A DNA stretch of 64,000 nt, from the NCBI RefSeq assembly GCF_935822925.1, contig NZ_CAKXZS010000012.1, positions 248,001-312,000 of the forward strand. The letters run 5' to 3'. This stretch comes from Mesorhizobium ventifaucium. GTDB lineage: Bacteria > Pseudomonadota > Alphaproteobacteria > Rhizobiales > Rhizobiaceae. The position numbers and the translations under genes were made by a program. Shown one piece after another: positions 35,853 through 45,072 of this stretch. The notes below the pieces were generated by a model. That model saw only the letters and a program-made list of their open reading frames with translations, did not search any database and was not told where the DNA came from. Positions within the stretch are counted from its first letter, which is position 1. Every line of letters begins with the position of its first letter.

Positions 35853-36036
35853 TCATCCTCGCCCGTAGGTGACGCGCCAGATGCAACCGCTGCCGTCCTC
35901 GGCGATGGCCAGCGCCGTCCTTTGGCCACCGCAACACTGGCCGGTCGGCCCAGACCGCGTCGGCGGAGACGACGAAGCCGGTCATGAAATCCTCATGTTC
36001 GCCGGTCGGCTTGCCGCCCTTGAACCTTTCGGGCTC
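35853..36036 (-). pseudogene. 3' remnant of a PQQ-dependent sugar dehydrogenase-like gene
   Basis: The minus strand encodes, in pieces from different frames, EPERFKGGKPTGEHEDFMTG, FVVSADAVW, GRPASVAVAK, KDGA and LAIAEDGSGCIWRVTYGRG-stop. This matches the C-terminal end of soluble aldose/sorbosone dehydrogenases (WGRPVGVAVDxDGALLVADD...WRVTY, from memory). At least two frameshifts separate the pieces, and everything upstream is gone: the fragment abuts the stop of the 36035 gene. It is a dead fragment left by a deletion. Confidence 0.7.
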
Positions 36037-36232
36037 AGTTTCCGGCGGCGTAGAAATCGTCGTCGAGGCGCTTTTCCAGCGCGACGAGATCGGCCGGCAG
36101 CGGCAGGCCCATGGCGCGCATCTCCCTCAGCTTTTCGCGCAACTGCTCCTGCACTTCATGCTGATCCTCGGGCTGGTTGATCATCTGCTCGAGCAACAGG
36201 CTGATCTGAGCCTTGAATGATTCCAGCGCCAT
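36035..36232 (-). CDS. Small conserved helical protein downstream of hrcA
   Basis: A 65-residue protein (MALESFKAQISLLLEQMINQ ... LEKRLDDDFYAAGN) with a strong ribosome site AAGGAG. It is almost entirely helical and acidic, with heptad-like hydrophobic spacing. No family name is known to me. It lies 82 bp after hrcA on the same strand. Its last codons touch the sugar-dehydrogenase remnant, so its 3' boundary may have changed. Confidence 0.65.
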   Translation of the reverse strand: MALESFKAQISLLLEQMINQPEDQHEVQEQLREKLREMRAMGLPLPADLVALEKRLDDDFYAAGN

Positions 36233-36314
36233 TTTTTTCTCCTTGAGGTTCCCTAAAGCGTGTCGCGTTTGAAGGTATTGGTGCGACGCGCTTCGTTTTT
36301 TTGGCCGAGATGCA

Positions 36315-37430
36315 TTATCGCAGCATGCGGGAAATAAGCTGCGCGGTATAGTCGACCATCGGCACGATGCGTGCATAGTTCAGCCGCGTCGGGCCGATGA
36401 CGCCGAGCGCGCCGATGACGCGGGCGTCCTTGTCGCGATAGGGCGCAACGACCAGCGACGAGCCCGACAGCGAAAACAGCTTGTTTTCCGAGCCGATGAA
36501 GATGCGCACACCGGAGCCTTGCTCGGCGAGGTCGAGAAGCTGGATCAGCCCGTCCTGCGTCTCCAGATCCTCGAACAAATGCCGCAGCAGTTCGATGTCG
36601 GCCTGGGCGGTGACATTTTCCAGCAGATTGGCGCGACCGCGCACGATGAGACGCGCCGGCAAGCCGCTCTCGGCGCCTGCCCAGACCGCAAGGCCCTTCT
36701 CGACCAGATCCTGCGACAGCGTATCGAGGGCTGCCTTGGTTTCTTCCTTGATGCGGGCGATCTCGACCCGCGCCTCGGCCAGCGTGCGACCGCGGATATG
36801 GGCGTTGAGGAAATTCGAGGCTTCGTGCAATTGCGAGACGGTGATGCCGGCGGGCAGGTCGACGACGCGGTTTTCGACGTCGCCGTTCTGCGACACCAGC
36901 ACGGCCAGCGCCTTGTTCGGCTCGAGCTGGATGAACTCGATATGCTTGAGCGCCACCTCGTTCTTGGCGGCAAGCACGAGGCCGGCGCCGCGCGACATGC
37001 CGGACAACATCTGGCTGGCCTCGGTGAGCATATGTTCCAGCGTCGCGCCAGAGCCGGAGGCGCGCACCTGCGCCTCGATGGTGCGGCGCTCCTCGTCGGA
37101 GAGATCGCCAAGCTCCATGAAAGCATCGACGAAGAAGCGCAGGCCGGCCTGGGTCGGCAGCCGGCCGGCCGAGATATGCGGCGCATAGATCAGGCCGAGA
37201 TGCTCGAGATCGCTCATCACGTTGCGGATGGTGGCCGGCGACAGCGAAGACGGCAGGATACGCGACAGGCTGCGTGAGCCGACCGGCTCGCCGTCCTTCA
37301 GATAGGAATCGACAATGCGCCGAAAGATGTCGCGCGAGCGCATGTCGAGCGATTGAAGCGCGGGCGACTGGATTGCGGGCGACTGGAGCACTGCCGCCGA
37401 CTGGGAACCGGGATCGACTGCCTTGGTCAT
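36315..37430 (-). CDS. hrcA: Heat-shock repressor HrcA
   Basis: A 371-residue repressor that binds CIRCE operators in front of groESL-type genes. The N-terminal winged helix reads RSRDIFRRIVDSYLKDGEPV and GSRSLSRILPSSLSPATIRN, with the family motif MSDLEHLGLIYAPHISAGRL after it. The GAF-like and dimerisation parts follow, ending in YARIVPMVDYTAQLISRML. I start at MTKAVDPGSQ (37430). A short Gln/Ser/Pro-rich repeat (LQSPAIQSPALQSL) precedes the DNA-binding part. The usual partner grpE is not adjacent downstream. Confidence 0.95.
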   Translation of the reverse strand: MTKAVDPGSQSAAVLQSPAIQSPALQSLDMRSRDIFRRIVDSYLKDGEPVGSRSLSRILPSSLSPATIRNVMSDLEHLGLIYAPHISAGRLPTQAGLRFFVDAFMELGDLSDEERRTIEAQVRASGSGATLEHMLTEASQMLSGMSRGAGLVLAAKNEVALKHIEFIQLEPNKALAVLVSQNGDVENRVVDLPAGITVSQLHEASNFLNAHIRGRTLAEARVEIARIKEETKAALDTLSQDLVEKGLAVWAGAESGLPARLIVRGRANLLENVTAQADIELLRHLFEDLETQDGLIQLLDLAEQGSGVRIFIGSENKLFSLSGSSLVVAPYRDKDARVIGALGVIGPTRLNYARIVPMVDYTAQLISRMLR

Positions 37431-37564
37431 TCGAGCCAAATACCTCCGGCCCAAAGATATAGACTTCGGCCACACCCGCGCAACCGGCCATTTTCCTTTG
37501 CGCGCTGCGCCCCATGCGGCTACAAGCCGGCCACGAATCCTAAAACGACAAGAAAGAAGCCTGA

Positions 37565-38281
37565 ATGCGCCCTTCCAAACGCCAATTCGACGAAATGCGC
37601 GCCATCTCCTTCGAGCGCGGCGTCTCCAAGCACGCGGAAGGCTCGTGCCTGGTGAAGTTCGGCGACACCCACGTGCTTTGCACCGCCAGCCTCGAGGAAA
37701 AGGTGCCGGGCTGGATGCGCAATTCCGGCAAGGGCTGGGTGACGGCGGAATACGGCATGCTGCCGCGCTCGACCGGCGAGCGCATGCGCCGTGAAGCTTC
37801 GGCCGGCAAGCAAGGCGGCCGCACGCTGGAAATCCAGCGGCTGATCGGCCGTTCGCTGCGCGCCGTGGTCGATCTGCAGGCGCTGGGCGAGCAGCAGATC
37901 ACCGTCGACTGCGACGTGATCCAAGCCGATGGCGGCACGCGCACAGCCTCGATCACCGGCGGTTGGGTGGCGCTCCATGACTGCCTGCGCTGGATGGAAG
38001 CTCGGCAGATGGCCAGCGTCGGCAAGGTGCTGAAGGACCATGTCGCGGCGATTTCCTGCGGCATCCATGACGGCCAGCCGATCATCGACCTCGATTATCT
38101 CGAAGACTCCTCGGCCGGCACCGACGCCAATTTCGTCATGACCGGCAAGGGCGGCATCGTCGAGATCCAAGGCACGGCCGAGGGCGAGCCTTTCTCGGAA
38201 GAGCAGTTCACGGCGCTGATGGAATTGGCCAAGAAAGGTATTACGCGACTGGTCAGCCTGCAGCAGATGGCTGTAGCTTAA
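37565..38281 (+). CDS. rph: Ribonuclease PH
   Basis: A 238-residue phosphorolytic 3'-exoribonuclease that trims tRNA precursors. The start [20 protein letters not shown], the phosphate-binding region [20 protein letters not shown], the [16 protein letters not shown] helix and the catalytic segment [20 protein letters not shown] are all present. The length is standard. It is divergent from hrcA with 134 bp between the start codons, the conserved arrangement in rhizobia. It is first in a run with VOC, rdgB and hemW. Confidence 0.96.
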   Translation: MRPSKRQFDEMRAISFERGVSKHAEGSCLVKFGDTHVLCTASLEEKVPGWMRNSGKGWVTAEYGMLPRSTGERMRREASAGKQGGRTLEIQRLIGRSLRAVVDLQALGEQQITVDCDVIQADGGTRTASITGGWVALHDCLRWMEARQMASVGKVLKDHVAAISCGIHDGQPIIDLDYLEDSSAGTDANFVMTGKGGIVEIQGTAEGEPFSEEQFTALMELAKKGITRLVSLQQMAVA

Positions 38282-38289
38282 CCCCCGTC

Positions 38290-38700
38290 ATGACTCCTTC
38301 CGCCATCCTCGAATCAGCCCTCTACGTGACCGACCTCGATGCCGCGGAAAAGTTCTATTCCGGCGTGCTTGGGCTCGATCTGCTGGGCAAGGTCGACGGC
38401 AGGCATCTGTTCTTCCGTTGCGGGGACAGCGTGCTGCTCATCTTCAACGCCGAGGCAACCAAGGTGCCGCCGGCGCGCGATGCCAGGCTGAAAGTGCCGC
38501 CGCACGGCACTGTCGGCGACGGGCATCTCTGCTTTGCGGCAAGTGCGGACGAGATCGTGCGCTGGAAAGCGCATCTGGAAACGAAGAAGATTGCCATCGA
38601 AAGCGAGTTCGAATGGCCGCAAGGCGGCCGCTCGATCTATATTCGTGACCCATCCGGCAATTCGATCGAATTCGCCGAGCCAAGAATCTGGGGCATCTGA
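38290..38700 (+). CDS. VOC superfamily (glyoxalase-like) protein
   Basis: A 136-residue vicinal-oxygen-chelate fold protein with two beta-alpha-beta-beta-beta units: [19 protein letters not shown], then [20 protein letters not shown] and the terminal [16 protein letters not shown]. The C-terminal Glu fits a metal ligand, but the usual first-strand His is replaced, so the chemistry is unclear. It starts 8 bp after rph and its stop overlaps the rdgB start by one base. Confidence 0.88.
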   Translation: MTPSAILESALYVTDLDAAEKFYSGVLGLDLLGKVDGRHLFFRCGDSVLLIFNAEATKVPPARDARLKVPPHGTVGDGHLCFAASADEIVRWKAHLETKKIAIESEFEWPQGGRSIYIRDPSGNSIEFAEPRIWGI

Positions 38701-39362
38701 TGCATTCGCTTGATGGGCATAAGATCGTAGTCGCCAGCCACAACGCCGGCAAACTGCGCGAATTTGCCGATCTGATGGCGCCGTTCGGCATAGAAGCGAA
38801 GTCGGCTAAGGAATACGGCCTGCCGGAGCCGAACGAGACCGGCACCACCTTCGAGGAGAACGCCTATATCAAGGCTTTTGCTGCCGCCAAGGCGACAGGC
38901 CTGCCGGCATTGTCGGACGATTCCGGCCTGTGTGTCGATGCGCTGGGCGGAGCGCCCGGCGTCTATACCGCCAATTGGGCCGAGGCGCCGGACGGGTCCC
39001 GCGACTTCGGCATGGCGATGCAGAGAGCGGAAGTGGCGTTGCAGGAAATCGGCGCGGTTGATCCAGCGCAGCGCAAGGGCCGCTTCGTCGCCGTCATCTG
39101 CCTGGCCTTTCCCGACGGCGCAGCCGAATACTTCCGCGGCGAGGTCGAGGGCACGCTGGTGTGGCCGCCGCGCGGCGAACTCGGCTTCGGCTACGACCCG
39201 GTGTTCGTGCCGGACGGTTTCGAAAAGACCTTCGGCGAGATGACCGCAGAGGAGAAACATGGCTGGAAGCCCGGCCAGCCAACGGCATTGTCGCATCGCG
39301 CCCGCGCCTTCCAGAAATTTGCGCAAGCCAGACTGGATTTGGCACGATCGGGCGTGAAATGA
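38700..39362 (+). CDS. rdgB: XTP/dITP diphosphatase (RdgB/HAM1)
   Basis: A 220-residue house-cleaning enzyme that hydrolyses XTP, dITP and ITP to monophosphates, keeping non-canonical purines out of DNA and RNA. The N-terminal motif [17 protein letters not shown] and catalytic segment [20 protein letters not shown] are intact, as is [12 protein letters not shown] and the late [11 protein letters not shown]. It overlaps the VOC stop by 1 bp and the hemW start by 4 bp (ATGA). Confidence 0.95.
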   Translation: MHSLDGHKIVVASHNAGKLREFADLMAPFGIEAKSAKEYGLPEPNETGTTFEENAYIKAFAAAKATGLPALSDDSGLCVDALGGAPGVYTANWAEAPDGSRDFGMAMQRAEVALQEIGAVDPAQRKGRFVAVICLAFPDGAAEYFRGEVEGTLVWPPRGELGFGYDPVFVPDGFEKTFGEMTAEEKHGWKPGQPTALSHRARAFQKFAQARLDLARSGVK

Positions 39363-40522
39363 CGATGCTGCTCGACCGCAGCCCCGGCTTCGGCGTCTAC
39401 ATCCACTGGCCGTTCTGCGCGGCCAAGTGCCCCTATTGCGACTTCAACAGCCATGTCCGCCACCAGCCGGTCGACCAGGAGCGTTTTGCGCGCGCCTTCG
39501 AGACCGAGCTTGCGACAATGCGCAACCGCACCGGACCGCGCGAGGTGACCAGCATTTTTCTCGGCGGCGGCACGCCATCGCTGATGAAGCCGGAAACCGT
39601 GGAGACGGTGCTGGACGCGGTGGCGAAGAACTGGACGGTGCCCGCAGGCATCGAGGTGACGCTGGAAGCCAACCCCTCTTCGGTCGAGGCCGAGCGCTTT
39701 CGCGGCTACCGGGCGGCAGGCGTCAACCGCGTTTCGCTCGGCGTGCAGGCGCTGAACGACAAGGATCTGCGCTTTCTCGGCCGGCTGCACAATGTCGATG
39801 AAGCGCTGCATGCGATTGGCCTGGCGCGTGAGATTTTCCCCCGGCTGTCGTTCGACCTGATCTACGCACGGCCCGGCCAGACATTGGAGGCGTGGCAGGC
39901 GGAGCTCGAGCAGGCGATCGGCCACGCCGCCGACCACCTGTCGCTCTACCAGCTGACCATCGAGGAAGGCACGCCGTTCCACGCGCTGCATGCGGCCAGG
40001 AAATTCGCTATTCCCGACAATGACCATGCCGCCGATCTCTATGCGCTGACGCAGGAGATCACCGCCGCGCATGGGCTGCCGGCCTACGAGATTTCAAACC
40101 ACGCCAGACCAGGCGCCGAAAGCCGGCACAATCTCACCTATTGGCGCTATGGCGAATATGTCGGCGTCGGTCCCGGCGCGCATGGCCGCTTCGTCGAAAA
40201 CGGCCGTCGCGTGGTGACGATCGCCGAAAGAATGCCGGAAACCTGGGCCAATCTGGTCGAGGCCAAGGGCCATGGCGTCACCGGCGGCGAGATCCTGACG
40301 CGCTCGGAAGAGGCCGACGAGTTCCTCTTGATGGGGCTAAGGCTGGCCGAGGGCATCGATCTCTCGCGCTACGAGGCGTTTTCCGGGCGCGGCCTCTCGA
40401 CGGCGCGGCTGTCGGTGCTGCAGGGCGAGGGGCTGGTGGCGCCGATCGGCAATGCCCGCCTGCGCGCCACGCCGGCCGGCATGATCGTGCTCGACGCGGT
40501 GGTGGCGGATCTGGCGCGGTAG
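39359..40522 (+). CDS. hemW: Radical SAM haem chaperone HemW
   Basis: A 387-residue radical SAM protein once called oxygen-independent coproporphyrinogen oxidase-like. The cluster cysteines C20, C24 and C27 sit in [24 protein letters not shown] and [20 protein letters not shown] follow, and the C-terminal HemN_C domain ends at [20 protein letters not shown]. HemW inserts or carries haem rather than oxidising coproporphyrinogen; HemN itself has an extra cysteine (CX3CX2CXC) that is absent here. I start at [10 protein letters not shown] (39359), overlapping the rdgB stop. Confidence 0.94.
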   Translation: MTMLLDRSPGFGVYIHWPFCAAKCPYCDFNSHVRHQPVDQERFARAFETELATMRNRTGPREVTSIFLGGGTPSLMKPETVETVLDAVAKNWTVPAGIEVTLEANPSSVEAERFRGYRAAGVNRVSLGVQALNDKDLRFLGRLHNVDEALHAIGLAREIFPRLSFDLIYARPGQTLEAWQAELEQAIGHAADHLSLYQLTIEEGTPFHALHAARKFAIPDNDHAADLYALTQEITAAHGLPAYEISNHARPGAESRHNLTYWRYGEYVGVGPGAHGRFVENGRRVVTIAERMPETWANLVEAKGHGVTGGEILTRSEEADEFLLMGLRLAEGIDLSRYEAFSGRGLSTARLSVLQGEGLVAPIGNARLRATPAGMIVLDAVVADLAR

Positions 40523-40570
40523 AGCATGATCCCGAAAAGTGGGAACCGGTTTTCGGACCAGATCATGCTC
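40522..40570. repeat. REP-type palindromic repeat, copy 2
   Basis: It begins GAGCATGATCCCGAAAAGTG and ends TTTTCGGACCAGATCATGCTC, directly at the hemW stop codon. It is closely related to the copy at 10013-10061. It may serve as the terminator of the rph-hemW run. Confidence 0.78.
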
Positions 40571-40590
40571 AAGCTAGAAGATGGGACCCG

Positions 40591-40913
40591 TTGAAGAGCG
40601 TCCTCTTCGTCTGCAGCCAGAACCGCTTGCGAAGCCCGACCGCGAAACAGTGTTTTCTAGTCGAAGGGATATCGAAGTCGCATCGGCCGGCACCAACCAC
40701 GATGCCGACACCCCGTTGACCCACGACCTGGTCTCTTGGGCCGACATCATCTTCGTGATGGAAAAGGCGCACCGCGCCAAACTGCAGAAGAAGTTCAAGG
40801 CCAGCCTGAAGAAGGCTCGCGTGATCTGCCTCGACATTCCGGACGACTATGAGTTCATGGACCCGGGTCTGGTGCGCCTGCTGGAAGCGCGCGTCTCGAA
40901 GTACCTGGGTTGA
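40591..40913 (+). pseudogene. Low-molecular-weight phosphotyrosine phosphatase-like gene, frameshifted
   Basis: The N-terminal reading LKSVLFVCSQNRLRSPTAKQ (TTG 40591) breaks at about 40650. The rest (FSSRRDIEVASAGTNHDADT ... LVRLLEARVSKYLG) continues in another frame to 40913. Adding one G before TGTTTT (CAG-GTG-TTT) would restore about 108 residues. The protein is an LMW-PTPase-like type in which the P-loop CXNXXRS is present as CSQNRLRS. The start codon is TTG in place of the expected ATG. It may be decayed or contain a sequence error. Confidence 0.75.
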
Positions 40914-41178
40914 ATGATGTGGCAGAGCGTTTCCCCCACGCTTTAGAGAGAAACGTCTCGGCCAATCGCGAGGTTGCGGTAGTCAGGCGTCATGCTTGTG
41001 GCGGCGCTTGGCGTGGTCTTTCTCGGCGTCCGCCTCACCGGAGCGAGCCGGCTTGGCATCGCCCTTGTCGCGGCGGGCGCGGTGTTGATCGCTTATCGGA
41101 TGTGGGGGGGCTCCATTGCGGGAGCTTTTCGTTTCAAGGCGGGTGATGAAAATGTCGAAGCGATTGGGCATCGTCTGA

Positions 41179-41376
41179 TCAGTGCTCCATCGTGCTGCCG
41201 GTGCCGGTCGAAGGCTCGATTTCCAGGTTGGTTGCCTTTGAATGACGACGTTTTCGCGGCTTTTTGGCCGGGCCCGCGCCGGCTTTGGCGGGCTGGCTCT
41301 TGTCCTTTCGCGCGGCAAAGCGCTTGCGCCCTGCATAGTAGGGTTCGAAAACGTCTTGTATCTTAAGGCTGTCCAT
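41179..41376 (-). CDS. Small basic hypothetical protein
   Basis: A 65-residue, strongly basic protein (MDSLKIQDVFEPYYAGRKRF, then Lys/Ala/Pro-rich KAGAGPAKKPRKRRHSK). It is preceded by the excellent ribosome site GGGAGGAG. The lysine-rich Ala-Pro tail resembles nucleic-acid-binding tails. No homologue is recognised. The region between the phosphatase remnant and this gene (40914-41178) holds a weak hydrophobic frame that I do not call. Confidence 0.58.
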   Translation of the reverse strand: MDSLKIQDVFEPYYAGRKRFAARKDKSQPAKAGAGPAKKPRKRRHSKATNLEIEPSTGTGSTMEH

Positions 41377-41546
41377 CCTGCTCCTCCCGAGATCAGGGGT
41401 AAATCCGCCGGGCACGGTTTCGTTCCGTACTGGGGCGAAGGCATGGCGACCGCTTCCTTTGGCACCGGTTTTGCAACCAGGCGTGAGCCGTGCCAAACAG
41501 GGCCGAATGCATTCAGTGTCAGAGGACGCTCTGATGGGGGACACCG

Positions 41547-42512
41547 GTGACCGGCGAGTTGGTAAAACGCAGCTACGTGATCGGCCAAACCGAGATATCG
41601 GCCCGGCCACTCGAGCCGGCGCTCTACCTGGTGGCGACGCCGATCGGCAATCTCGCCGATATCACATTACGCGCGCTTGAAACGCTCGCCGCCGCCGATA
41701 TCGTCGCCTGCGAGGACACGCGGGTCAGCCGCGTGCTGCTAGACCGCTACGGCATCCGCCGCCGCACCACTGCCTATCACGAGCACAATGCCGTCGACGC
41801 CGGCCCAAAACTGATCGCAGCCTTGCTGGACGGGCAGAGCGTGGCGCTGATCTCGGACGCCGGCACGCCGCTGATCTCCGATCCCGGCTACCGATTGGTC
41901 GGCGAGGCGCTTGACCAGGGCATTCGTGTCGTGCCGATCCCCGGCCCATCGGCCCCACTCGCGGCACTGACGGCCTCCGGCCTGCCCTCCGACGCCTTCC
42001 TGTTCGCCGGCTTCCTGCCAGTGAAGACCGGCCAGCGGCTGACGCGGCTGGAAGCGCTGAAGACGGCGCCGGCGACGCTGATCTTCTTCGAATCGCCGCG
42101 CCGGCTGGCCGAGACGCTCGGTGCCATGGTCGGGGCGCTGGGTGGCGCCCGTAAGGCCGCGATCGGCCGCGAGTTGACCAAGACCTTCGAGGAGATACGG
42201 ACCGGCACCTTGCAGTCGCTCGCCGATCATTACGCGGCGGCCGACACGCCGAAGGGCGAGATCGTCATCTGCGTCGGCCCGTCGGACGCAACGGCCGACG
42301 AGCCGGCGGACATCGACCGGCTTCTGCTTTCGCTTGCAGCCGAAATGCCGGCCTCCAAGGCGGCGGCGGAAGCCGCCAAGATGACCGGCGGCCAGAAGCA
42401 GACGCTTTACCGGCGGCTGCTCGAACTCAAGGATACTGGGAAGAAGGGCGATACTGGGAAAGAGGGCGACACTGGCAAAGAGGGCGACACGGGGAAAGAC
42501 GGCGATGCCTGA
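41547..42512 (+). CDS. rsmI: 16S rRNA (cytidine1402-2'-O)-methyltransferase RsmI
   Basis: A 321-residue SAM-dependent tetrapyrrole-methylase-fold enzyme that 2'-O-methylates C1402 of 16S r[23 protein letters not shown], the [15 protein letters not shown] segment, [19 protein letters not shown] and [18 protein letters not shown] are all present. It begins with GTG at 41547. The last 25 residues are four copies of DTGKEG-like hexapeptides from an 18-bp tandem repeat, which ordinary RsmI lacks. It overlaps yraN by 8 bp. Confidence 0.94.
   Translation: MTGELVKRSYVIGQTEISARPLEPALYLVATPIGNLADITLRALETLAAADIVACEDTRVSRVLLDRYGIRRRTTAYHEHNAVDAGPKLIAALLDGQSVALISDAGTPLISDPGYRLVGEALDQGIRVVPIPGPSAPLAALTASGLPSDAFLFAGFLPVKTGQRLTRLEALKTAPATLIFFESPRRLAETLGAMVGALGGARKAAIGRELTKTFEEIRTGTLQSLADHYAAADTPKGEIVICVGPSDATADEPADIDRLLLSLAAEMPASKAAAEAAKMTGGQKQTLYRRLLELKDTGKKGDTGKEGDTGKEGDTGKDGDA
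42432..42503 (+). repeat. 18-bp tandem repeat inside rsmI
   Basis: Four adjacent units, the first GATACTGGGAAGAAGGGC, encode [18 protein letters not shown] and DTGKDG. The units differ by one to four bases each. Because each is 18 bp, copy-number change keeps the frame. The repeat ends next to the yraN start at 42505. Confidence 0.85.
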
Positions 42513-42882
42513 ACGCCCGGTCGCCAGCCGCCAGCGGGCCTATCGGCGCGGCCACCGCAGCGAGTGGCTGGCGGCTGTGGCATTGATGGTGAAGGGCTAT
42601 CGGATCCTGGCCCGCCGCCACCGCACGCGGTTCGGCGAGATCGACCTGATCGCGCGGCGCGGCGACTTGGTGCTGATGGTCGAGGTGAAGGCGCGGCGCA
42701 CACTGATGGAAGCGATGGAGGCTATCGCCTGCGAATCGGAGCGCCGCATCGAAAGCGCCGCCGATCTCTGGCTGTCGCGCCAGCCCGACTATGGCAGATT
42801 GTCGGTGCGCTTCGACATGGTCGCGGTGCTGCCGTGGCGCTGGCCGGTGCATGTCGAGAATGTTTTTTACGGGCGGAACTAG
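42505..42882 (+). CDS. YraN/UPF0102 family endonuclease-fold protein
   Basis: A 125-residue protein of the UPF0102 (YraN) family with the nuclease-like core [21 protein letters not shown], here given at its two key parts: E and D of FGEIDLIA, and EVK of VEVKAR. It usually follows rsmI, and the 8-bp overlap supports one operon. The function is not established; the fold resembles Holliday-junction resolvase-type nucleases. Length is normal. Confidence 0.92.
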   Translation: MPERPVASRQRAYRRGHRSEWLAAVALMVKGYRILARRHRTRFGEIDLIARRGDLVLMVEVKARRTLMEAMEAIACESERRIESAADLWLSRQPDYGRLSVRFDMVAVLPWRWPVHVENVFYGRN

Positions 42883-43008
42883 GCTCAGGATCCACTAATC
42901 AGCGCCAAACGCTAGTTGACTTTCGGCGGCAGGCGCCGATTCTCAGTCCAAGGCGGCCTGCCGAGCAACATGCCGCCCGAACGATCAGCACGATGATCGA
43001 GAGCAGCT

Positions 43009-45072
43009 TTGAACCTGGTCAACCCGCCGAGCCTTGTTCTAAACGGTGTCGAGTTCGATTTCGACGCCGGTCTCCTGCACGGCGAGCGTGGTGAAGATGT
43101 CCCGCTGAGGCCTCAATCGCTCGCGGTGCTGAAACATCTCGTCGCCAACGCCAACCGTGTCGTGACGAAGGAGGAGCTCCTGGACGCTGTCTTGCCCGGC
43201 ATCGCGGTGACGGAAAACAGTCTTTCCCAGTGCATCAGCGAAATCAGGAAAGCCATCGGCGACGAGAAGCAGAGCCTGCTCAAGACAGTCGCGCGACGGG
43301 GATATCGCTTTGTCCCCGAAAGCCAAGCGCCCGGCATACCTCATGATCGCTACCCGCAGGTTCACGGCGCTGCCTCTCCTGACCAGCACGAGACTAAAAG
43401 CCGGCGAACCCTGATATTTGTAAGCGCTGTACTGGCAATCGTTGCCGCAGTCGCGGCGTTCATCTGGAGGCCTACATTTGATACGGAAGTGCCGCCCTCG
43501 CTCTCGATCGCGGTTCTGCCGTTCGCAAATCTCAGCGAAGCCGAGGAGCAGGCCTATCTTGCCAACGGTTTCGCGGAGGATCTGACGACAGAGCTGGCGC
43601 GCGTTCCCGGCCTGTTCGTCGTCTCGCGCAATGCCGCGCGCGCATATCGCAACAGCGGTCTGCCGCCGGCGAAGATCGCGAAAGAGCTCGGCGTCCGCTA
43701 CCTGCTGGAGGGCTCCGTTCGACGTCTCGGCGATGAAGTGCGCATCAATGCGCACTTGGTCGATGCCTCGACGGTTGGCCAGATCTGGGCCGAGCGGTTC
43801 GAAGGTCCGTTCACCGATGTGTTCAAGCTCCAGGACCAGGTGACCGGTCAGATTGTCGCCGCGCTGCAGCTAAAGCTCGTCCCGGGAAAAGCAACCCTGG
43901 CCGTGTCCGGCGATACTGACGATCCGGAAGCTTACCAGGCTTTTCGGCGCGCTATCGAGGCGCGACGAACGGATACACCATCAGGCACCGTGGAAGCATC
44001 TGGCCACCTGCGCCAGGCCTTGGCGCTGGATGCCGATTTCGGCGCGGCGGCCGCGGAATTGGCATGGCTCCACTGGGATGCCGACGATGCGAGGAGACAG
44101 GCTCTAGGGCTTAGTTGGACCGAAATCGACGACGAGCTCTACGGCAATCTGGCCATCGCTGCCGGAAACCCGTCTCCCGGTTACTATCAGCTGATTTCCG
44201 AGCTTCTGGTCCGGGAGCATAGGTCCGACGAGGCGGTGGCTGCCCTGCAAAAGGCGATAGCGCTCGACCCGAGCGATTCCTGGACCTACGAAGGGCTGAG
44301 CCAGGCCCTCATCTTCAACGGCAGGCCGGCAGAGGGGCGAACCTTTCTCGAGGCGGCCCTACGCGTCGATCCCGGGTGGACGGAGTGGCGACACTACCAG
44401 GCTGGCTTGGCGGCGTTCGGCCAAGGCCGCTACGAGGAGGCGGTCGCGCAGCTTGAGCAGGTCGATGTTCGGTCGCCCAATCCCTGGACGAAGTTCTACG
44501 GCCTGCATGTTCTTGTCGCGGCGCTTGCGCATCTCGATCGCCTGCCGGAAGCGGCCTCAGCCCTGGAGCAGCTCCGAAGCGTGCTGTCGGAAAGGCAGGA
44601 GGGTCAGCCAAACCTGCTGATCGCGCAGCAGTTCTTCGTCTACAAGCGACCGGAGGACATCGTTCGCCTGCTCGATGGCTTGAGGAAGGCAGGGGTTTCT
44701 GAGCTTCCCGCCGGAGTGGAGCCGGGATCCGCTGAACGGATGAATGGCGTCGACATCAGCAATCTCATAATCGGACACGAGCTGACGGGACGCCAGATTC
44801 TGCCCGATGTCTCAGCCTACCATGCTGTGATTGCGGCAGACGGCAGCGTGACCCGAACAGTTGGTGAGGAGGTCGTGACCGGTCGGATGTGGGTGCAGGG
44901 CGACAGCCTGTGCAGCGCCTATCCGCGTAAATTGACCGGCTGTGGCGCTGTGTTCCGCAATCTGGACGGCACATCTGGAGCCACGAACGAATACATACTG
45001 CTGTCTCGCATCAAGCGTTACGAATTTCGGTCGCGAAGTAGCAGCACTTCGCTGCGTTTACAGCGGCCATGA
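43009..45072 (+). CDS. CadC-type regulator with TolB-like and TPR domains
   Basis: A 687-residue membrane-bound regulator. Residues about 10-105 are an OmpR-type winged helix (LRPQSLAVLKHLVANANRVV, VARRGYRFVPE). A single membrane helix lies near residues 130-148. A TolB/FlgO-like domain follows (LSIAVLPFANLSEAEEQAYL, GLFVVSRNAARAY, VRYLLEGSVRRLGDEVRINA). The C-terminal half is TPR-like. The only in-frame start near the domain is TTG 43009, with no strong ribosome site, so the start is uncertain. Ligand and target are unknown. It overlaps the next gene tail-to-tail by 15 bp. Confidence 0.82.
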   Translation: MNLVNPPSLVLNGVEFDFDAGLLHGERGEDVPLRPQSLAVLKHLVANANRVVTKEELLDAVLPGIAVTENSLSQCISEIRKAIGDEKQSLLKTVARRGYRFVPESQAPGIPHDRYPQVHGAASPDQHETKSRRTLIFVSAVLAIVAAVAAFIWRPTFDTEVPPSLSIAVLPFANLSEAEEQAYLANGFAEDLTTELARVPGLFVVSRNAARAYRNSGLPPAKIAKELGVRYLLEGSVRRLGDEVRINAHLVDASTVGQIWAERFEGPFTDVFKLQDQVTGQIVAALQLKLVPGKATLAVSGDTDDPEAYQAFRRAIEARRTDTPSGTVEASGHLRQALALDADFGAAAAELAWLHWDADDARRQALGLSWTEIDDELYGNLAIAAGNPSPGYYQLISELLVREHRSDEAVAALQKAIALDPSDSWTYEGLSQALIFNGRPAEGRTFLEAALRVDPGWTEWRHYQAGLAAFGQGRYEEAVAQLEQVDVRSPNPWTKFYGLHVLVAALAHLDRLPEAASALEQLRSVLSERQEGQPNLLIAQQFFVYKRPEDIVRLLDGLRKAGVSELPAGVEPGSAERMNGVDISNLIIGHELTGRQILPDVSAYHAVIAADGSVTRTVGEEVVTGRMWVQGDSLCSAYPRKLTGCGAVFRNLDGTSGATNEYILLSRIKRYEFRSRSSSTSLRLQRP

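Noticed and set aside
36254..36296. Imperfect hairpin AGCGTGTCGCG / GCGACGCGCTT between hrcA and the small downstream gene
   Set aside because: The arms pair with mismatches and there is no T-run, so a terminator or repeat call is not secure.
36253..37515. Open minus-strand frame of 420 codons in another frame over hrcA
   Set aside because: The HrcA frame carries all family motifs; this one is arginine-rich noise.
40992..41366. Plus-strand frame starting MLVAALGVVFLGVRLTGASR with a hydrophobic first part
   Set aside because: Only about 40 residues look membrane-like, the ribosome site is weak, and the rest runs antisense to the better-supported small gene at 41179-41376.
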